Shown piece after piece: positions 17,399 to 26,259 of a stretch of 64,000 nucleotides of DNA (positions are counted from its first letter, which is position 1; the number at the start of each line of letters is the position of its first letter). The notes under the pieces are model-generated. The model did no database searches and was not told where the DNA came from. It worked only from the letters and a program-made list of their open reading frames with translations. The position numbers were made by a program, and so were the translations under genes. The DNA is from Granulosicoccus sp045106195 (GTDB lineage Bacteria > Pseudomonadota > Gammaproteobacteria > Granulosicoccales > Granulosicoccaceae), in the NCBI GenBank assembly GCA_045106195.1, contig JBGCEH010000001.1, positions 144,151 to 208,150 of the forward strand. Reading direction: 5' to 3'.

Positions 17399-18655
17399 CT
17401 ACTTGTAAAAACCATCCAGGATAGCCTGCTCACCTTCTGCTGCAACGCTCAGACTCTCTTCTACGGATTGGCCTTCCAGGTTAATGCGACTGACCATATC
17501 GGTCATGAGCTGACGTTGGCCACTTTCATCGACAAAGACCGTCGATTGGGCATAACCCAGACCTTTGACGAATGGACCATACACGGGATCTGCTGTGTTT
17601 TCCTCGGTTAATGCGGCGGAGGGTTTCGCAGGGAGCTCACCCACGGTCTCCAGCCATACTTGCATGGCCTCATCTGAGGTGATGTATTCCATGAATTTCA
17701 ACGACGCGGCATATTTATCACCTTCTGCCTTGCTGGTGATGGCGTTGACCCAATAGGAGGAGTAATTGGACTGAGTGCCGTCGGGGCCGGCTGGCAGCTC
17801 CGCCACTCCCCACTTCAAACCCCGAGTCTTGTCCAGCGCTCCGATGCGGAAAGAGCCATCGATGTGCATACCTGCCCTACCCGCCTTGAAGGCGGCTTGT
17901 GGCTCGTCCATAAACGTACTTTGCGTAACTTCATGTGTCTGTTCAAGATCAACATACCATTGCAGTGCTTTTTGCCCTGCCTCTGAATTGTAAGCCACCG
18001 TGGTATTGTCATCGCTGTATGGGGTTCCTCCAAACTGCCGCACTAGCACTTCGCGCCACCAATGATGATCCTGTGCAGTCATACCTGATGTTATGCCCAC
18101 TTGAGTAATGTTGCCTGCACCATCGCGTTTGGTCAGCTTTTTCGCTGTCTCGACCAGCTCATCGAGAGTGGCAGGCGGAGACTCGATTCCTGCTTCATCA
18201 AACAGGCGCTCGTTGTAGAACAAGGCCAGCGAACGAACAGCTGTCGGCAACGCCATGTATTCACCCTCTCGCTTCATGGCCTGGACCATGGGAAAGAACT
18301 CTTCATCAATGGATTGTGGGGGAAACTGATCGGCGGGTAATGGTTGGATAAGCTTTGCATCGACATAGTCATTCAACCACCCATAAAACAACTGGACCAC
18401 ATCGGGCCCTTCGCCCGCCGGTATGGCGGCTGCGACTTTGGTTCGATAGTCAGCATAAGGAAATTGATTGGTTTTGACGGTAATACCCGGATTGGCTGCT
18501 TGAAAATTCTCGATCAAAGTGTCCATGGCCGTAACACGTGCTTCAAAAAAGTACTGCCAGTATTCGATTTCCACTTCGGCACGTGCACCACTGGCTGCAG
18601 CCAGAAGTGCTGATAAACCCGTGGTCAGTAGCAGTTTTCGGTGTTTGATCATCAT
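17399..18655 (-). CDS. Extracellular sugar-binding protein of the ABC importer
   Basis: A 418-residue periplasmic solute-binding protein of family 1. It has a cleavable signal peptide (basic MMIKHRK, hydrophobic core, cleavage near ARA-EV) and the family motifs FPYADYRTKVAAAIPAGEGPDVV and YMALPTAVRSLALFYNERLF. AAGGAG lies in front of ATG 18655. It is the first gene of the operon and defines the ligand, probably a carbohydrate or sugar conjugate; the ligand cannot be read from sequence. Trp and Tyr residues are plentiful, as expected for sugar stacking. Confidence 0.9.
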   Translation of the reverse strand: MMIKHRKLLLTTGLSALLAAASGARAEVEIEYWQYFFEARVTAMDTLIENFQAANPGITVKTNQFPYADYRTKVAAAIPAGEGPDVVQLFYGWLNDYVDAKLIQPLPADQFPPQSIDEEFFPMVQAMKREGEYMALPTAVRSLALFYNERLFDEAGIESPPATLDELVETAKKLTKRDGAGNITQVGITSGMTAQDHHWWREVLVRQFGGTPYSDDNTTVAYNSEAGQKALQWYVDLEQTHEVTQSTFMDEPQAAFKAGRAGMHIDGSFRIGALDKTRGLKWGVAELPAGPDGTQSNYSSYWVNAITSKAEGDKYAASLKFMEYITSDEAMQVWLETVGELPAKPSAALTEENTADPVYGPFVKGLGYAQSTVFVDESGQRQLMTDMVSRINLEGQSVEESLSVAAEGEQAILDGFYK

Positions 18656-18758
18656 TTTTCTCCTTGGTGAGACGCTCGCAGGAAAACGGGCGTGGCATGA
18701 CGCATTTCTATCGGTGCTTCATGTTTAACCGATCCAAGAGTAAGTTACAAGCTTGTGG

Positions 18759-18770
18759 AGGCGTACGCCT
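18759..18770. promoter_or_regulatory. 12-bp perfect palindrome in divergent promoter region
   Basis: AGGCGTACGCCT is fully self-complementary and lies in the 210-base gap between the leftward importer operon and the rightward PIG-L gene. Its position, about 104 bases before one start and 96 before the other, fits a shared operator for a dimeric regulator. No regulator gene is adjacent, so this is inference from symmetry and position only. Confidence 0.4.
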
Positions 18771-18865
18771 GTATGCGCATATCTTTTTATTTCGTCAAAC
18801 TGCACAACGTCTAACTCGCTTGATATGCTCAGATGTCCCGAGTAGCAGCTGTGCGGAGCGCTGGA

Positions 18866-21277
18866 ATGTCACTGGAGGATCGACAACGGCTGGAAGAGGA
18901 TTTGCGCTGTCCGCGTATCGTTCAGTTGCACATGGCGCTGGTGCGTTTACGCTCGTGCATCAAATTCATGAACAGCGGTGCGCACCCTGATGATGAGACG
19001 TCGGCCTTGCTGGCAGCGCTTGCCTATCGGGATGGCTTCGATATTTCCTATGCATGCGCCAATCGTGGTGAAGGAGGTCAGAACGATATCGGTACCGAAT
19101 CCAGCGCCATGCTGGGAACAGTGCGTACCGCGGAGATGGAAGCCGCTGCCAGAGTACTGGACTTGCGGCTCTACTGGCTCTCCACTCATCCACAGGACAC
19201 TATCTTCGATTTCGGATTTTCCAAAAGTGGGCACGAGACATTACGCAAGTGGGGGCATGAGCGAACCCTGCAACGCTTTGTAAGCATTGTGCGTCGCGAG
19301 CAGCCAGACATCCTGTGTCCGACGTTTCTGGATATACCGGGGCAACATGGGCATCACCGGGCGATGACCGCCATGGCTTACGCGGTTATGGAGCGAGCAG
19401 CAGACAAGGATTATCGTGTCGACGGATCAAACGATCCAGCCTGGCAGATCAGCAAACTGTTTCTGCCTGCCTGGGGTGGAGGTGGCAACGCTTATGATGA
19501 TGAAGAGCCACCTCCTGAAGAAACGCTGCGAGTCTCTGCCAGTGGGCGGGATCCGGTAACGGGGTGGAGCTGGGAAAATCTGGGCCAACAGTCAAGAAAG
19601 TTTCACCTGACGCAGGGAATGGGACGCTGGGTAATGAGTGGCGATGAGCGTGACTGGCCATTGCATCTGGCCAAAACAGCGCTTGACGTACCGTGTGAAC
19701 CTACCCGTTCTCTGGAGAGTGGTCTGGCTTATGACTTTACTCAATGGGCTGAACGTGAAGATAACGGTCAATTAGCAAGTCAGCTGTTAAACGTTCACGA
19801 GGCCCTCACGGCAACGGTTATCGGGTTTCCTGACTTCAGGGCGGTCACTGAAAACGGATTTGCTGCCATAAGTTCGATTAACCAGGCAAGGCAACTGGCG
19901 CAATCCACTGCAAATCCGGTTCTGGATAACAGACTAGCCCGCAAACAGGCGCAAGTTACCAGAGCCATAATGCTTGCCAGCGGTGTCAGGGCAACAGTCT
20001 GGACACCGCGTACCCTATGGCGACCCGGTGATGTCAGTGACATAAACATTGATGTGAATAAGCCGGATGTGCCAGGTGTTCACTACGAAGTAGGGGTCTT
20101 GAGTTCGTTCGCACAGCCAGAGAATTCCCCCTGGCAAATTGAAGGTAGTTCCTTGTCGTTGAGTCAATCCGCATCACTTGAATCACCCTACCCTGATATC
20201 TGGCTTGCTGATGAGCCAACAGGGCCTGTCGTGCAAGTCAAACTTGACTACAAATGTATCAGTACGAGTTACTACCAGCCGCTGGAAGTGCCACCGATTG
20301 TTCTGTCATCAGTCAGTGCGCAGCTCACTCCAGATGTTTTTCTTGTAAACCTGGAGAGGCCACCGGTGGCATTGACTGTCAATGTGAACAAACGTCATCC
20401 TGACCATGCCATGGCACTTTTCTCTCTTCCTGAAGGCTGGTCGCAGGAGGCAGTAGATAATCAGCTGAAGCTGAGCATGGCATCAACTCTGGAAGCCGGG
20501 TTATATGAGCTGCCACTTCAACTCGATGACTGTCAAGCAAACGATGAGCGGCTACTCAACTATTCTCATATAAAGCCCAGAGTGTTCAGCAAGCCTTCCG
20601 TTCTGCGTGTGCGTGCAACGGCTATAGCACTACCCGATGTTCGTATCGGTTATGTGGGAGGCGGTAACGACAGGGTTGCAGTCTGGCTTCGGGCGATGGG
20701 TTTTGACGTTCATGAGATCAGTGACGAAGAGCTTGTTGATGGTGATGCTCTCGCGCAAGCATTAATTACAATAGACACTCTGGTCGTGGGCGTATTTGCC
20801 TATCGGATGCGAAACTCTCTGGCAAGCCTTGCCCCGACTATCAACAGCTGGGTTGAATCAGGCGGGCACTTGCTAACGCTTTACCACCGTCCCTGGGACA
20901 ACTGGCATCCGGATCTAATCCCACCGGCAAGGCTCGAGATTGGACAACCCTCACTACGGTACCGGGTGACTGATGAAAATGCAGATGTAACGTACTTGCA
21001 GGAAGATCATTCCGTACTTCATTTTCCGAATGTCATTCAGGACGATGACTGGCAAGGATGGCACAAGGAGCGTGGGCTTTATTTTGCAAAGTCGTGGGAC
21101 AGTTGCTATGCCCCGATTCTGTCAATGAAAGATCCTGAGGAGCTACCCCATGAGGGCGCACTGTTAGTAGCTACTATAGGAGAAGGCCAGCACATACATA
21201 CATCACTAATTCTTCACCACCAAATGGACATGCTTGTTCCAGGTGCTTTCAGGCTAATGGCAAATCTTCTTGCCTGA
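18866..21277 (+). CDS. Large PIG-L (LmbE) family deacetylase with C-terminal ThuA/GATase-like domain
   Basis: An 803-residue protein. The N-terminal third is a zinc N-deacetylase of the PIG-L/LmbE family, which removes acetyl groups from N-acetylglucosaminyl compounds: the metal motif GAHPDDE is at about residue 38 and the third ligand is in GQHGHHRA near residue 165. A middle region (about 350-590) looks like strand-rich accessory domains. The C-terminal 200 residues (RIGYVGGGNDRVAVWLRAMGF, then SGGHLLTLYH) have a Rossmann-like class I GATase/ThuA pattern. No signal peptide is seen. ATG 18866 has GGAG seven bases upstream; ATG 18833 is the alternative. Divergent from the importer operon, it probably acts on the same substrate. 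Confidence 0.8.
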   Translation: MSLEDRQRLEEDLRCPRIVQLHMALVRLRSCIKFMNSGAHPDDETSALLAALAYRDGFDISYACANRGEGGQNDIGTESSAMLGTVRTAEMEAAARVLDLRLYWLSTHPQDTIFDFGFSKSGHETLRKWGHERTLQRFVSIVRREQPDILCPTFLDIPGQHGHHRAMTAMAYAVMERAADKDYRVDGSNDPAWQISKLFLPAWGGGGNAYDDEEPPPEETLRVSASGRDPVTGWSWENLGQQSRKFHLTQGMGRWVMSGDERDWPLHLAKTALDVPCEPTRSLESGLAYDFTQWAEREDNGQLASQLLNVHEALTATVIGFPDFRAVTENGFAAISSINQARQLAQSTANPVLDNRLARKQAQVTRAIMLASGVRATVWTPRTLWRPGDVSDINIDVNKPDVPGVHYEVGVLSSFAQPENSPWQIEGSSLSLSQSASLESPYPDIWLADEPTGPVVQVKLDYKCISTSYYQPLEVPPIVLSSVSAQLTPDVFLVNLERPPVALTVNVNKRHPDHAMALFSLPEGWSQEAVDNQLKLSMASTLEAGLYELPLQLDDCQANDERLLNYSHIKPRVFSKPSVLRVRATAIALPDVRIGYVGGGNDRVAVWLRAMGFDVHEISDEELVDGDALAQALITIDTLVVGVFAYRMRNSLASLAPTINSWVESGGHLLTLYHRPWDNWHPDLIPPARLEIGQPSLRYRVTDENADVTYLQEDHSVLHFPNVIQDDDWQGWHKERGLYFAKSWDSCYAPILSMKDPEELPHEGALLVATIGEGQHIHTSLILHHQMDMLVPGAFRLMANLLA

Positions 21278-21490
21278 GCAACGATTCTTAACGAATAGTT
21301 ACTTGCTTCTGCACCAGAGACGATTCGGCAATTGAGGCTTGAAACGTTGTTGTTGCACCTTCAATCACGTTCGACTTCCCCTGCATTGCCGTTTTAGCTA
21401 TCAAGAGCATCGACAAGCGTTTACCGTAGTTCAGGGTTCAGACCTCGATTGAAAAACAGCAACGGCGCAAATCGTTCGGTGTCAGGATAA
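21278..21490. other. Convergent intergenic gap
   Basis: 213 bases between the stops of the PIG-L gene and the phytochrome gene. No T-tailed hairpin was found. On the minus strand two short open stretches (one of 40 codons at 21289-21411) read like ordinary protein, but neither has a ribosome site or a recognisable motif; they may be gene debris. Confidence 0.35.
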
Positions 21491-23854
21491 TCATGCAGGA
21501 TCACATGCGAGCATGCCGTTCAGGATGCTTATTGTTCCCGAACACTTGATTCCCTGATGTCCCGATTCTAATATATTGGCTTTAGGCAGCCTTACCACGA
21601 AACGAGCACCATCCGTGTAATTGGTATCCACATGTATCGACCCCTCATGGATATTCACGATTCGCCGGCAGATTGACAGACCCAGTCCTGACCCCTCAAC
21701 GTCCTTTTTCTTATTCAACCTCACGGACGGTTTGAATACCTGATCAGCGTACTTGACAGGGATTCCAATCCCATTGTCGGACACAGATATTTCTATCCAT
21801 TGATTGTCAACATCAATACTATCTACTCTTATGACAGCATGTTTATTATTTGCTGTGTAATTTAGAGCGTTGCAGATCAAATTGAGAAACAAACTGGTAA
21901 TCAGACTTTTCTCACCGATTACGTGATGGCTGATATCAATCAATATGGTCGCGTCATCATGCGCTACCTGCGTCTTTGTTACCTTTTGGATGTCGCTGAA
22001 AATTTCTGCCAGATCAGTCGGCGCAAACGCTTGAGCTGCGTCAGGTACGCTCATGTAATCAAGTATCCCGGCAGTAAAATTCTTCAATATACGGGTTGAG
22101 TCTTTCGCGAGATCGTGCCATTCACGCATCGTATCAGCATCGAATTTGTCTTCTTCCATGACATTCAGCGCCATTTCAATCTGACGCAATGGTGCCTTTA
22201 TATCGTGTGCGGCTGCACTTGCCGCAAAAGATTTCAAACGTGAGCTCTCTTCTGCCCGTATCAGTACTGAGACAAGAATATCGAGAAATTCTCTTACAAT
22301 TTCCCGGGCAATGATCAGTTCTGCATCTGTCCAGGCCTGAGAAAAATCATTGTGTTCACCAATCCATCCGGCCAAAGAGTTTCGCGACATCAAGGCGGCG
22401 GTACCATCGTGTCCCTCGGCATTAAATTTAGCCGTTACCTCTTCAGCCCAATCGATATTTTCCGCTAAGGGCCTACGGAACCAGATCATCTGGCAAGTCC
22501 GATGAAGAGCGATAGGTTGAAGCAGCACACCGCAAGCTGAATCTCTATGTTGTTCAGCCTCGGGCCAGTGCCTGTGTAGAGAACAGGTCTGATATTGTTC
22601 CCTCTCATCAGCCTCTGCGCGCACCCATTCAATAAGCTCAGGTATGAACTCCCTGGGAGGGGTGTGTCCCGTTAGATGAATCTCATCACCGTATTGAAAA
22701 GCAAATCCATCCGCATCCATAAACTTCATTAGCGATGGACCAAACTCGTCAACAACATCCATAAGTTTGCCTTTTTGCCGCAAATCGCTGGCCAGGTTAA
22801 TTTCCATCTTGCGTAAGTCCAGAACCCTCTTACTGGCAATGCGCTTTACGTCATGTGCGATTCGATTTGAAAGGGCAAGGCCCAACTCCCGCAGCGAAGT
22901 CCACAAGTCAAAAGGCAAAGCTCTGGACTCATCATGATGACAAACGATTAAGCCCCAAGGCTTGCCATCGAGAAAAAGACTTATCGAAAACGATGCTTCG
23001 ACCTCCATGTTCTGCAAATAGCAAGTGTGCATCGATGATACCGAACGCAGTAAAGAATAATTGAGGTCCGGAGGAACCTCATTGTTTTGTGAATACTGCA
23101 AAATATCATGCGTCTCACCATGCGCACTGAATATTGCGCAATATGGCACTGAATTGAACAAGGCGCGTGCTTGCCTGGATATATCAGTATCAGGAAAATG
23201 CAAACCCAGAAAGCTGGGCATATGCTCTTCACGGGATTCAGCGACGACCCTAACCGACCAGTCGGGCAGATATTGATAGATTTTCACACGGGAAAAACCT
23301 GTTATATCACGCGTTGCATTACAGGCAATCTGCAGCGATTCATCAAGAGTCGTTGAACTCAATATACGATCACATTCCCGCGAAATAACGCGCATACCCC
23401 GCCTCACATCATGCACATCAAGATGAGAAGCAGGCATAAGTTCGATCACCCAGCGGGCCTGGTAACCATGAACAACAACATCGAAGACAGTACTTTTATT
23501 CATGATCTGTACATCAAGAACGCTATGGACACCAATCTGATCTGGGTCAAGTTCTGAAAGCTCAGCGGTTAGCGCCTCTATCCAGTCTTTATCAAAATCT
23601 GACAAAGAGGTATCCAGTATGTCAACGTGACCTATGCCAAGAATATCAAGCATGTTTCGACTATACGCAACGATACTCAACGCGCTTTGACAAACAATCA
23701 ACATGGCACCTTCACACTGCACTGCGCCAAGTAAACGCACTTGCTCACGATGGCAAGGATTAATTTCTGTCTGAGGAGTCTGGCTGAAAAATGTAGAAAG
23801 TGAAGCAACACTCTCTTCAGGTAGCTGTTCTTGAATCTTGATAGCTGTTTTCAT
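21491..23854 (-). CDS. Bacteriophytochrome-type photosensory histidine kinase
   Basis: About 787 residues with the PAS-GAF-PHY-HisKA-HATPase order of bacteriophytochromes, red/far-red sensors that bind biliverdin. The chromophore cysteine position is kept (PCHREQVRLLGAVQ near residue 34, matching CDREPIHIPGSIQ). The GAF domain has GLHFPDTDISRQAR (canonical PASDIP; the Asp is kept), RSVSSMHTCYLQNM (the conserved His is kept) and SISLFLDGKPWGLIVCHH. The PHY tongue is degenerate (MSRNSLAGW for PRxSF). The kinase has AAHDIKAPL (His about 550), DNGIGIP and GSGLGLSICRRI. No haem oxygenase or response regulator gene is adjacent. The frame is open to 23947; ATG 23854 is preferred because the upstream 31 residues look non-native, but no strong ribosome site decides it. 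Confidence 0.85.
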   Translation of the reverse strand: MKTAIKIQEQLPEESVASLSTFFSQTPQTEINPCHREQVRLLGAVQCEGAMLIVCQSALSIVAYSRNMLDILGIGHVDILDTSLSDFDKDWIEALTAELSELDPDQIGVHSVLDVQIMNKSTVFDVVVHGYQARWVIELMPASHLDVHDVRRGMRVISRECDRILSSTTLDESLQIACNATRDITGFSRVKIYQYLPDWSVRVVAESREEHMPSFLGLHFPDTDISRQARALFNSVPYCAIFSAHGETHDILQYSQNNEVPPDLNYSLLRSVSSMHTCYLQNMEVEASFSISLFLDGKPWGLIVCHHDESRALPFDLWTSLRELGLALSNRIAHDVKRIASKRVLDLRKMEINLASDLRQKGKLMDVVDEFGPSLMKFMDADGFAFQYGDEIHLTGHTPPREFIPELIEWVRAEADEREQYQTCSLHRHWPEAEQHRDSACGVLLQPIALHRTCQMIWFRRPLAENIDWAEEVTAKFNAEGHDGTAALMSRNSLAGWIGEHNDFSQAWTDAELIIAREIVREFLDILVSVLIRAEESSRLKSFAASAAAHDIKAPLRQIEMALNVMEEDKFDADTMREWHDLAKDSTRILKNFTAGILDYMSVPDAAQAFAPTDLAEIFSDIQKVTKTQVAHDDATILIDISHHVIGEKSLITSLFLNLICNALNYTANNKHAVIRVDSIDVDNQWIEISVSDNGIGIPVKYADQVFKPSVRLNKKKDVEGSGLGLSICRRIVNIHEGSIHVDTNYTDGARFVVRLPKANILESGHQGIKCSGTISILNGMLACDPA

Positions 23855-24403
23855 TTGTAGACTAGTTTTTTCAATATTGGTTTTCAAACAATTCCAAATA
23901 ACTTGCCTGTAAGACTCGACTCCACAGTCTTGTCTATGTTCGAACATCCGAACCGTCCATCGACACCAACAGGAATTTTCATGATGCTTTTTAGCACTGG
24001 CAATAGCTGCACAAAAAATACCAAAACCTGTTTATATCAGCGCGCGCGTAACCGATATTATCTGTCCATCGTATTCCAGACTGTAACTAGTGTAGTGGAA
24101 CATACAAAATGTACATTCAGATTTATAACAGTTACAAGGATATGAAAAAGGCATTAACCCTGCTTTGATTTCACGAAAAAAAAGTATTATGCGAAAACGC
24201 CAAAACACAATAGAGAACTCAGGCCAACCGAGTGCCGTACTCAAATCATGAATTCTGGAAGACGTTTTTGATCGATTTCGTCTATTTAAAAAGTGAATTT
24301 CCGGGACGATGCCATCGACTGAGTACAACCAAAACGATCATTGATCAAAATTGCTAGCCAACTCACCATTTCATTGCGTAAGAGCCGGGATGCAGAAGGC
24401 GAC
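23855..24403. other. Intergenic region upstream of phytochrome gene
   Basis: About 550 AT-richer bases. They must hold the phytochrome promoter. I see no RNA gene, long hairpin or repeat and no convincing coding frame other than the possible phytochrome N-terminal extension up to 23947. Confidence 0.35.
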
Positions 24404-24598
24404 TCAAGGCGTATGAAGGCAGCGTTTGTCGCTCTCACTGTTAATCGGAAGCAGAAGCGTAAACGCACTTCCTTCTCCTAAGCGGCTATTCAATCTAATG
24501 TTGCCACCATGTTGCCTGGCGGTATCCTTTGCTATAGAGAGTCCCAGACCTTCAGATTTCGTAACGTGCTTTTTTCTGCAAGCACTTGAAGTAGACAA
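24404..24598 (-). pseudogene. Fragment of a histidine kinase ATPase domain
   Basis: The 64-codon frame encodes the end of a HATPase_c domain: SEGLGLSIAKDTARQHGG, then GEGSAFTLLLPI. These are the G2 box, the helix and the final strands of a kinase, but the N-box, G1 box and H-box that should precede them are absent; the 18 codons before the G2 box do not look like kinase sequence. It is therefore the 3' remnant of a deleted kinase gene. It lies between the proW stop and the phytochrome gene on the same strand and is probably not functional. Confidence 0.7.
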
Positions 24599-24711
24599 TC
24601 AGCGTTTTTCTCGAGACAAGCCTTGATAATCTGTTCCAGAGTAGCTCAGCCACGAGGCAGGATTGCGAATATGTCCATCACCCCACATCGCGCCCAGGCA
24701 GATTTTTGGAA

Positions 24712-26259
24712 CTAGTCTGCTTTTCCCTGAACCACACGATTCAGAATCATGGCACAGAACAGGATGGCAAACCCTGCAAGAATTCCCTGTCCAACCGAGG
24801 AATATTGAAGCGCCTCTAGAACATCTTCACCCAGACCCTTTGCACCGATCAAGGATGCCACAACAACCATGGCCAGACTCAACATTATGGTCTGATTCAC
24901 TCCTGCCAGTATTGAAGGTGCTGCCAGTGGCAGATCCACTTTAGTCAGCAAATACCACCTTGACGCACCGAAAGCGATAGCGGCTTCACGAATCGACTCG
25001 GGTACACCTCGCATACCAAGCACTGTCAGTCGTACCACTGGCGTTCCACCGAATATCATGGTCGTGATCACAGCGGCAGGTTTCCCTACACTGAAGAATG
25101 CAATAACGGGGATCATGAATACAAATGATGGCATGGTTTGCATGAAATCCATGATAGGTCTGATGATGGCATAGACTCTGGGACGTCGAGCGCAAAACAA
25201 GCCCAGAGGGATTCCAATGCAGATCGATAGCATGGCAGCCGTTCCCAGTAATGCCAGAGTGGTCATGGCTTTTTCCCAGAAACCGAAAAGCCCCATGTAG
25301 GACAGAAACAGACCCGCCGCCACACACGCCCCTACCCCTGCTGACAACCAGGTGAGCATAATGATGAAACTTGCAACGACCGGCCAAGGTGAGGAGACAA
25401 ACACAAGCTCAAGATAATCCAGTACGACGCGAATACCCAGCGAAATGGATTCGAACACGAAACGACCATTACGCTTGATGAAATCGAACGTTGCCTCTAT
25501 ACCAGTGATGGCACCCAGTCTTATTTGAGGATCAGTGGGAAACGTGCTGAGCCATAGCAAGGCACCCGGGAATGCGAAGTGAATGGTGCTCACCGCAAAT
25601 ATGATAATGACAAATCCTGCTGCCACTGTGGTGCGTGCTGTACTGAGTCCTGCCTTGATAGTGCGATCGGAAAGCCATTGAGAAAAGCGTTTTTCCAGTG
25701 CGCTATTGGCAACGACACCTTCGACCAACTTGACAAGCAGCAGCAGACCTAAGCCGACAAGAGCTACTCCGGCAGCGGAGGCTTCTGCCTGAGCCGCCTC
25801 CTGTGCAATATCGGCAATGGCTGTTTCCAGAGAGGCAATGGTGCGTTCAAAAACTTCTACCTTATCTGATTGCTTGTCGATGGCAGATTGTAATTGTTCC
25901 TGGCGGAATTTTAACGTGCCTTCTATTTCGACTATTCGCTGCCGCGCCTCGGCTCCCAGATCACCAAACAGTCCACGCCCCAGCTGTACAACCGCCATGG
26001 TCTCCAATATGACGAAAGGCAGGCCCCAGTTCCACAGGCCGCGCATGCCAAACCAGATGGGTCCAAGTAGTGCTGCTGCCAGATTAAAAGTAAAGCTGAA
26101 ACCAGCCTTGCCACCAATCGCCAGAAACTGTCGCTGGTAGTAGCCCGTACTACTCTCGACAAACTCTGTGATCAAATCGTTACGATGATTGGCATCAGCT
26201 GATGCATCCACTGAATTGTCAGTCGATCTATGGGCCTTATGAGATGGTGTGTTCATCAT
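24712..26259 (-). CDS. proW: Glycine betaine/proline ABC permease with long N-terminal extension
   Basis: A 515-residue permease. The C-terminal half is an ordinary ProW/OpuAB: six hydrophobic segments, MQTMPSFVFMIPVIAFF, the EAA-type loop REAAIAFGASRWYLLTKVDLPLAAPSI and GAKGLGEDVLEALQY. The first ~220 residues are unusual: a segment FYxRQF-like (YYQRQFLAIGGKAGFSFTFN), two hydrophobic stretches reminiscent of DUF2628 membrane modules, then a heptad-rich helix (about 110-165) and another hydrophobic segment. The gene starts immediately after the proV stop. It imports compatible solutes, mainly for osmoprotection. Confidence 0.85.
   Translation of the reverse strand: MMNTPSHKAHRSTDNSVDASADANHRNDLITEFVESSTGYYQRQFLAIGGKAGFSFTFNLAAALLGPIWFGMRGLWNWGLPFVILETMAVVQLGRGLFGDLGAEARQRIVEIEGTLKFRQEQLQSAIDKQSDKVEVFERTIASLETAIADIAQEAAQAEASAAGVALVGLGLLLLVKLVEGVVANSALEKRFSQWLSDRTIKAGLSTARTTVAAGFVIIIFAVSTIHFAFPGALLWLSTFPTDPQIRLGAITGIEATFDFIKRNGRFVFESISLGIRVVLDYLELVFVSSPWPVVASFIIMLTWLSAGVGACVAAGLFLSYMGLFGFWEKAMTTLALLGTAAMLSICIGIPLGLFCARRPRVYAIIRPIMDFMQTMPSFVFMIPVIAFFSVGKPAAVITTMIFGGTPVVRLTVLGMRGVPESIREAAIAFGASRWYLLTKVDLPLAAPSILAGVNQTIMLSLAMVVVASLIGAKGLGEDVLEALQYSSVGQGILAGFAILFCAMILNRVVQGKAD

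Noticed and set aside
21289..21411. 40-codon minus-strand frame between the PIG-L and phytochrome genes
   Set aside because: Reads smoothly, but has no ribosome site or recognisable motif; noted only as possible debris.
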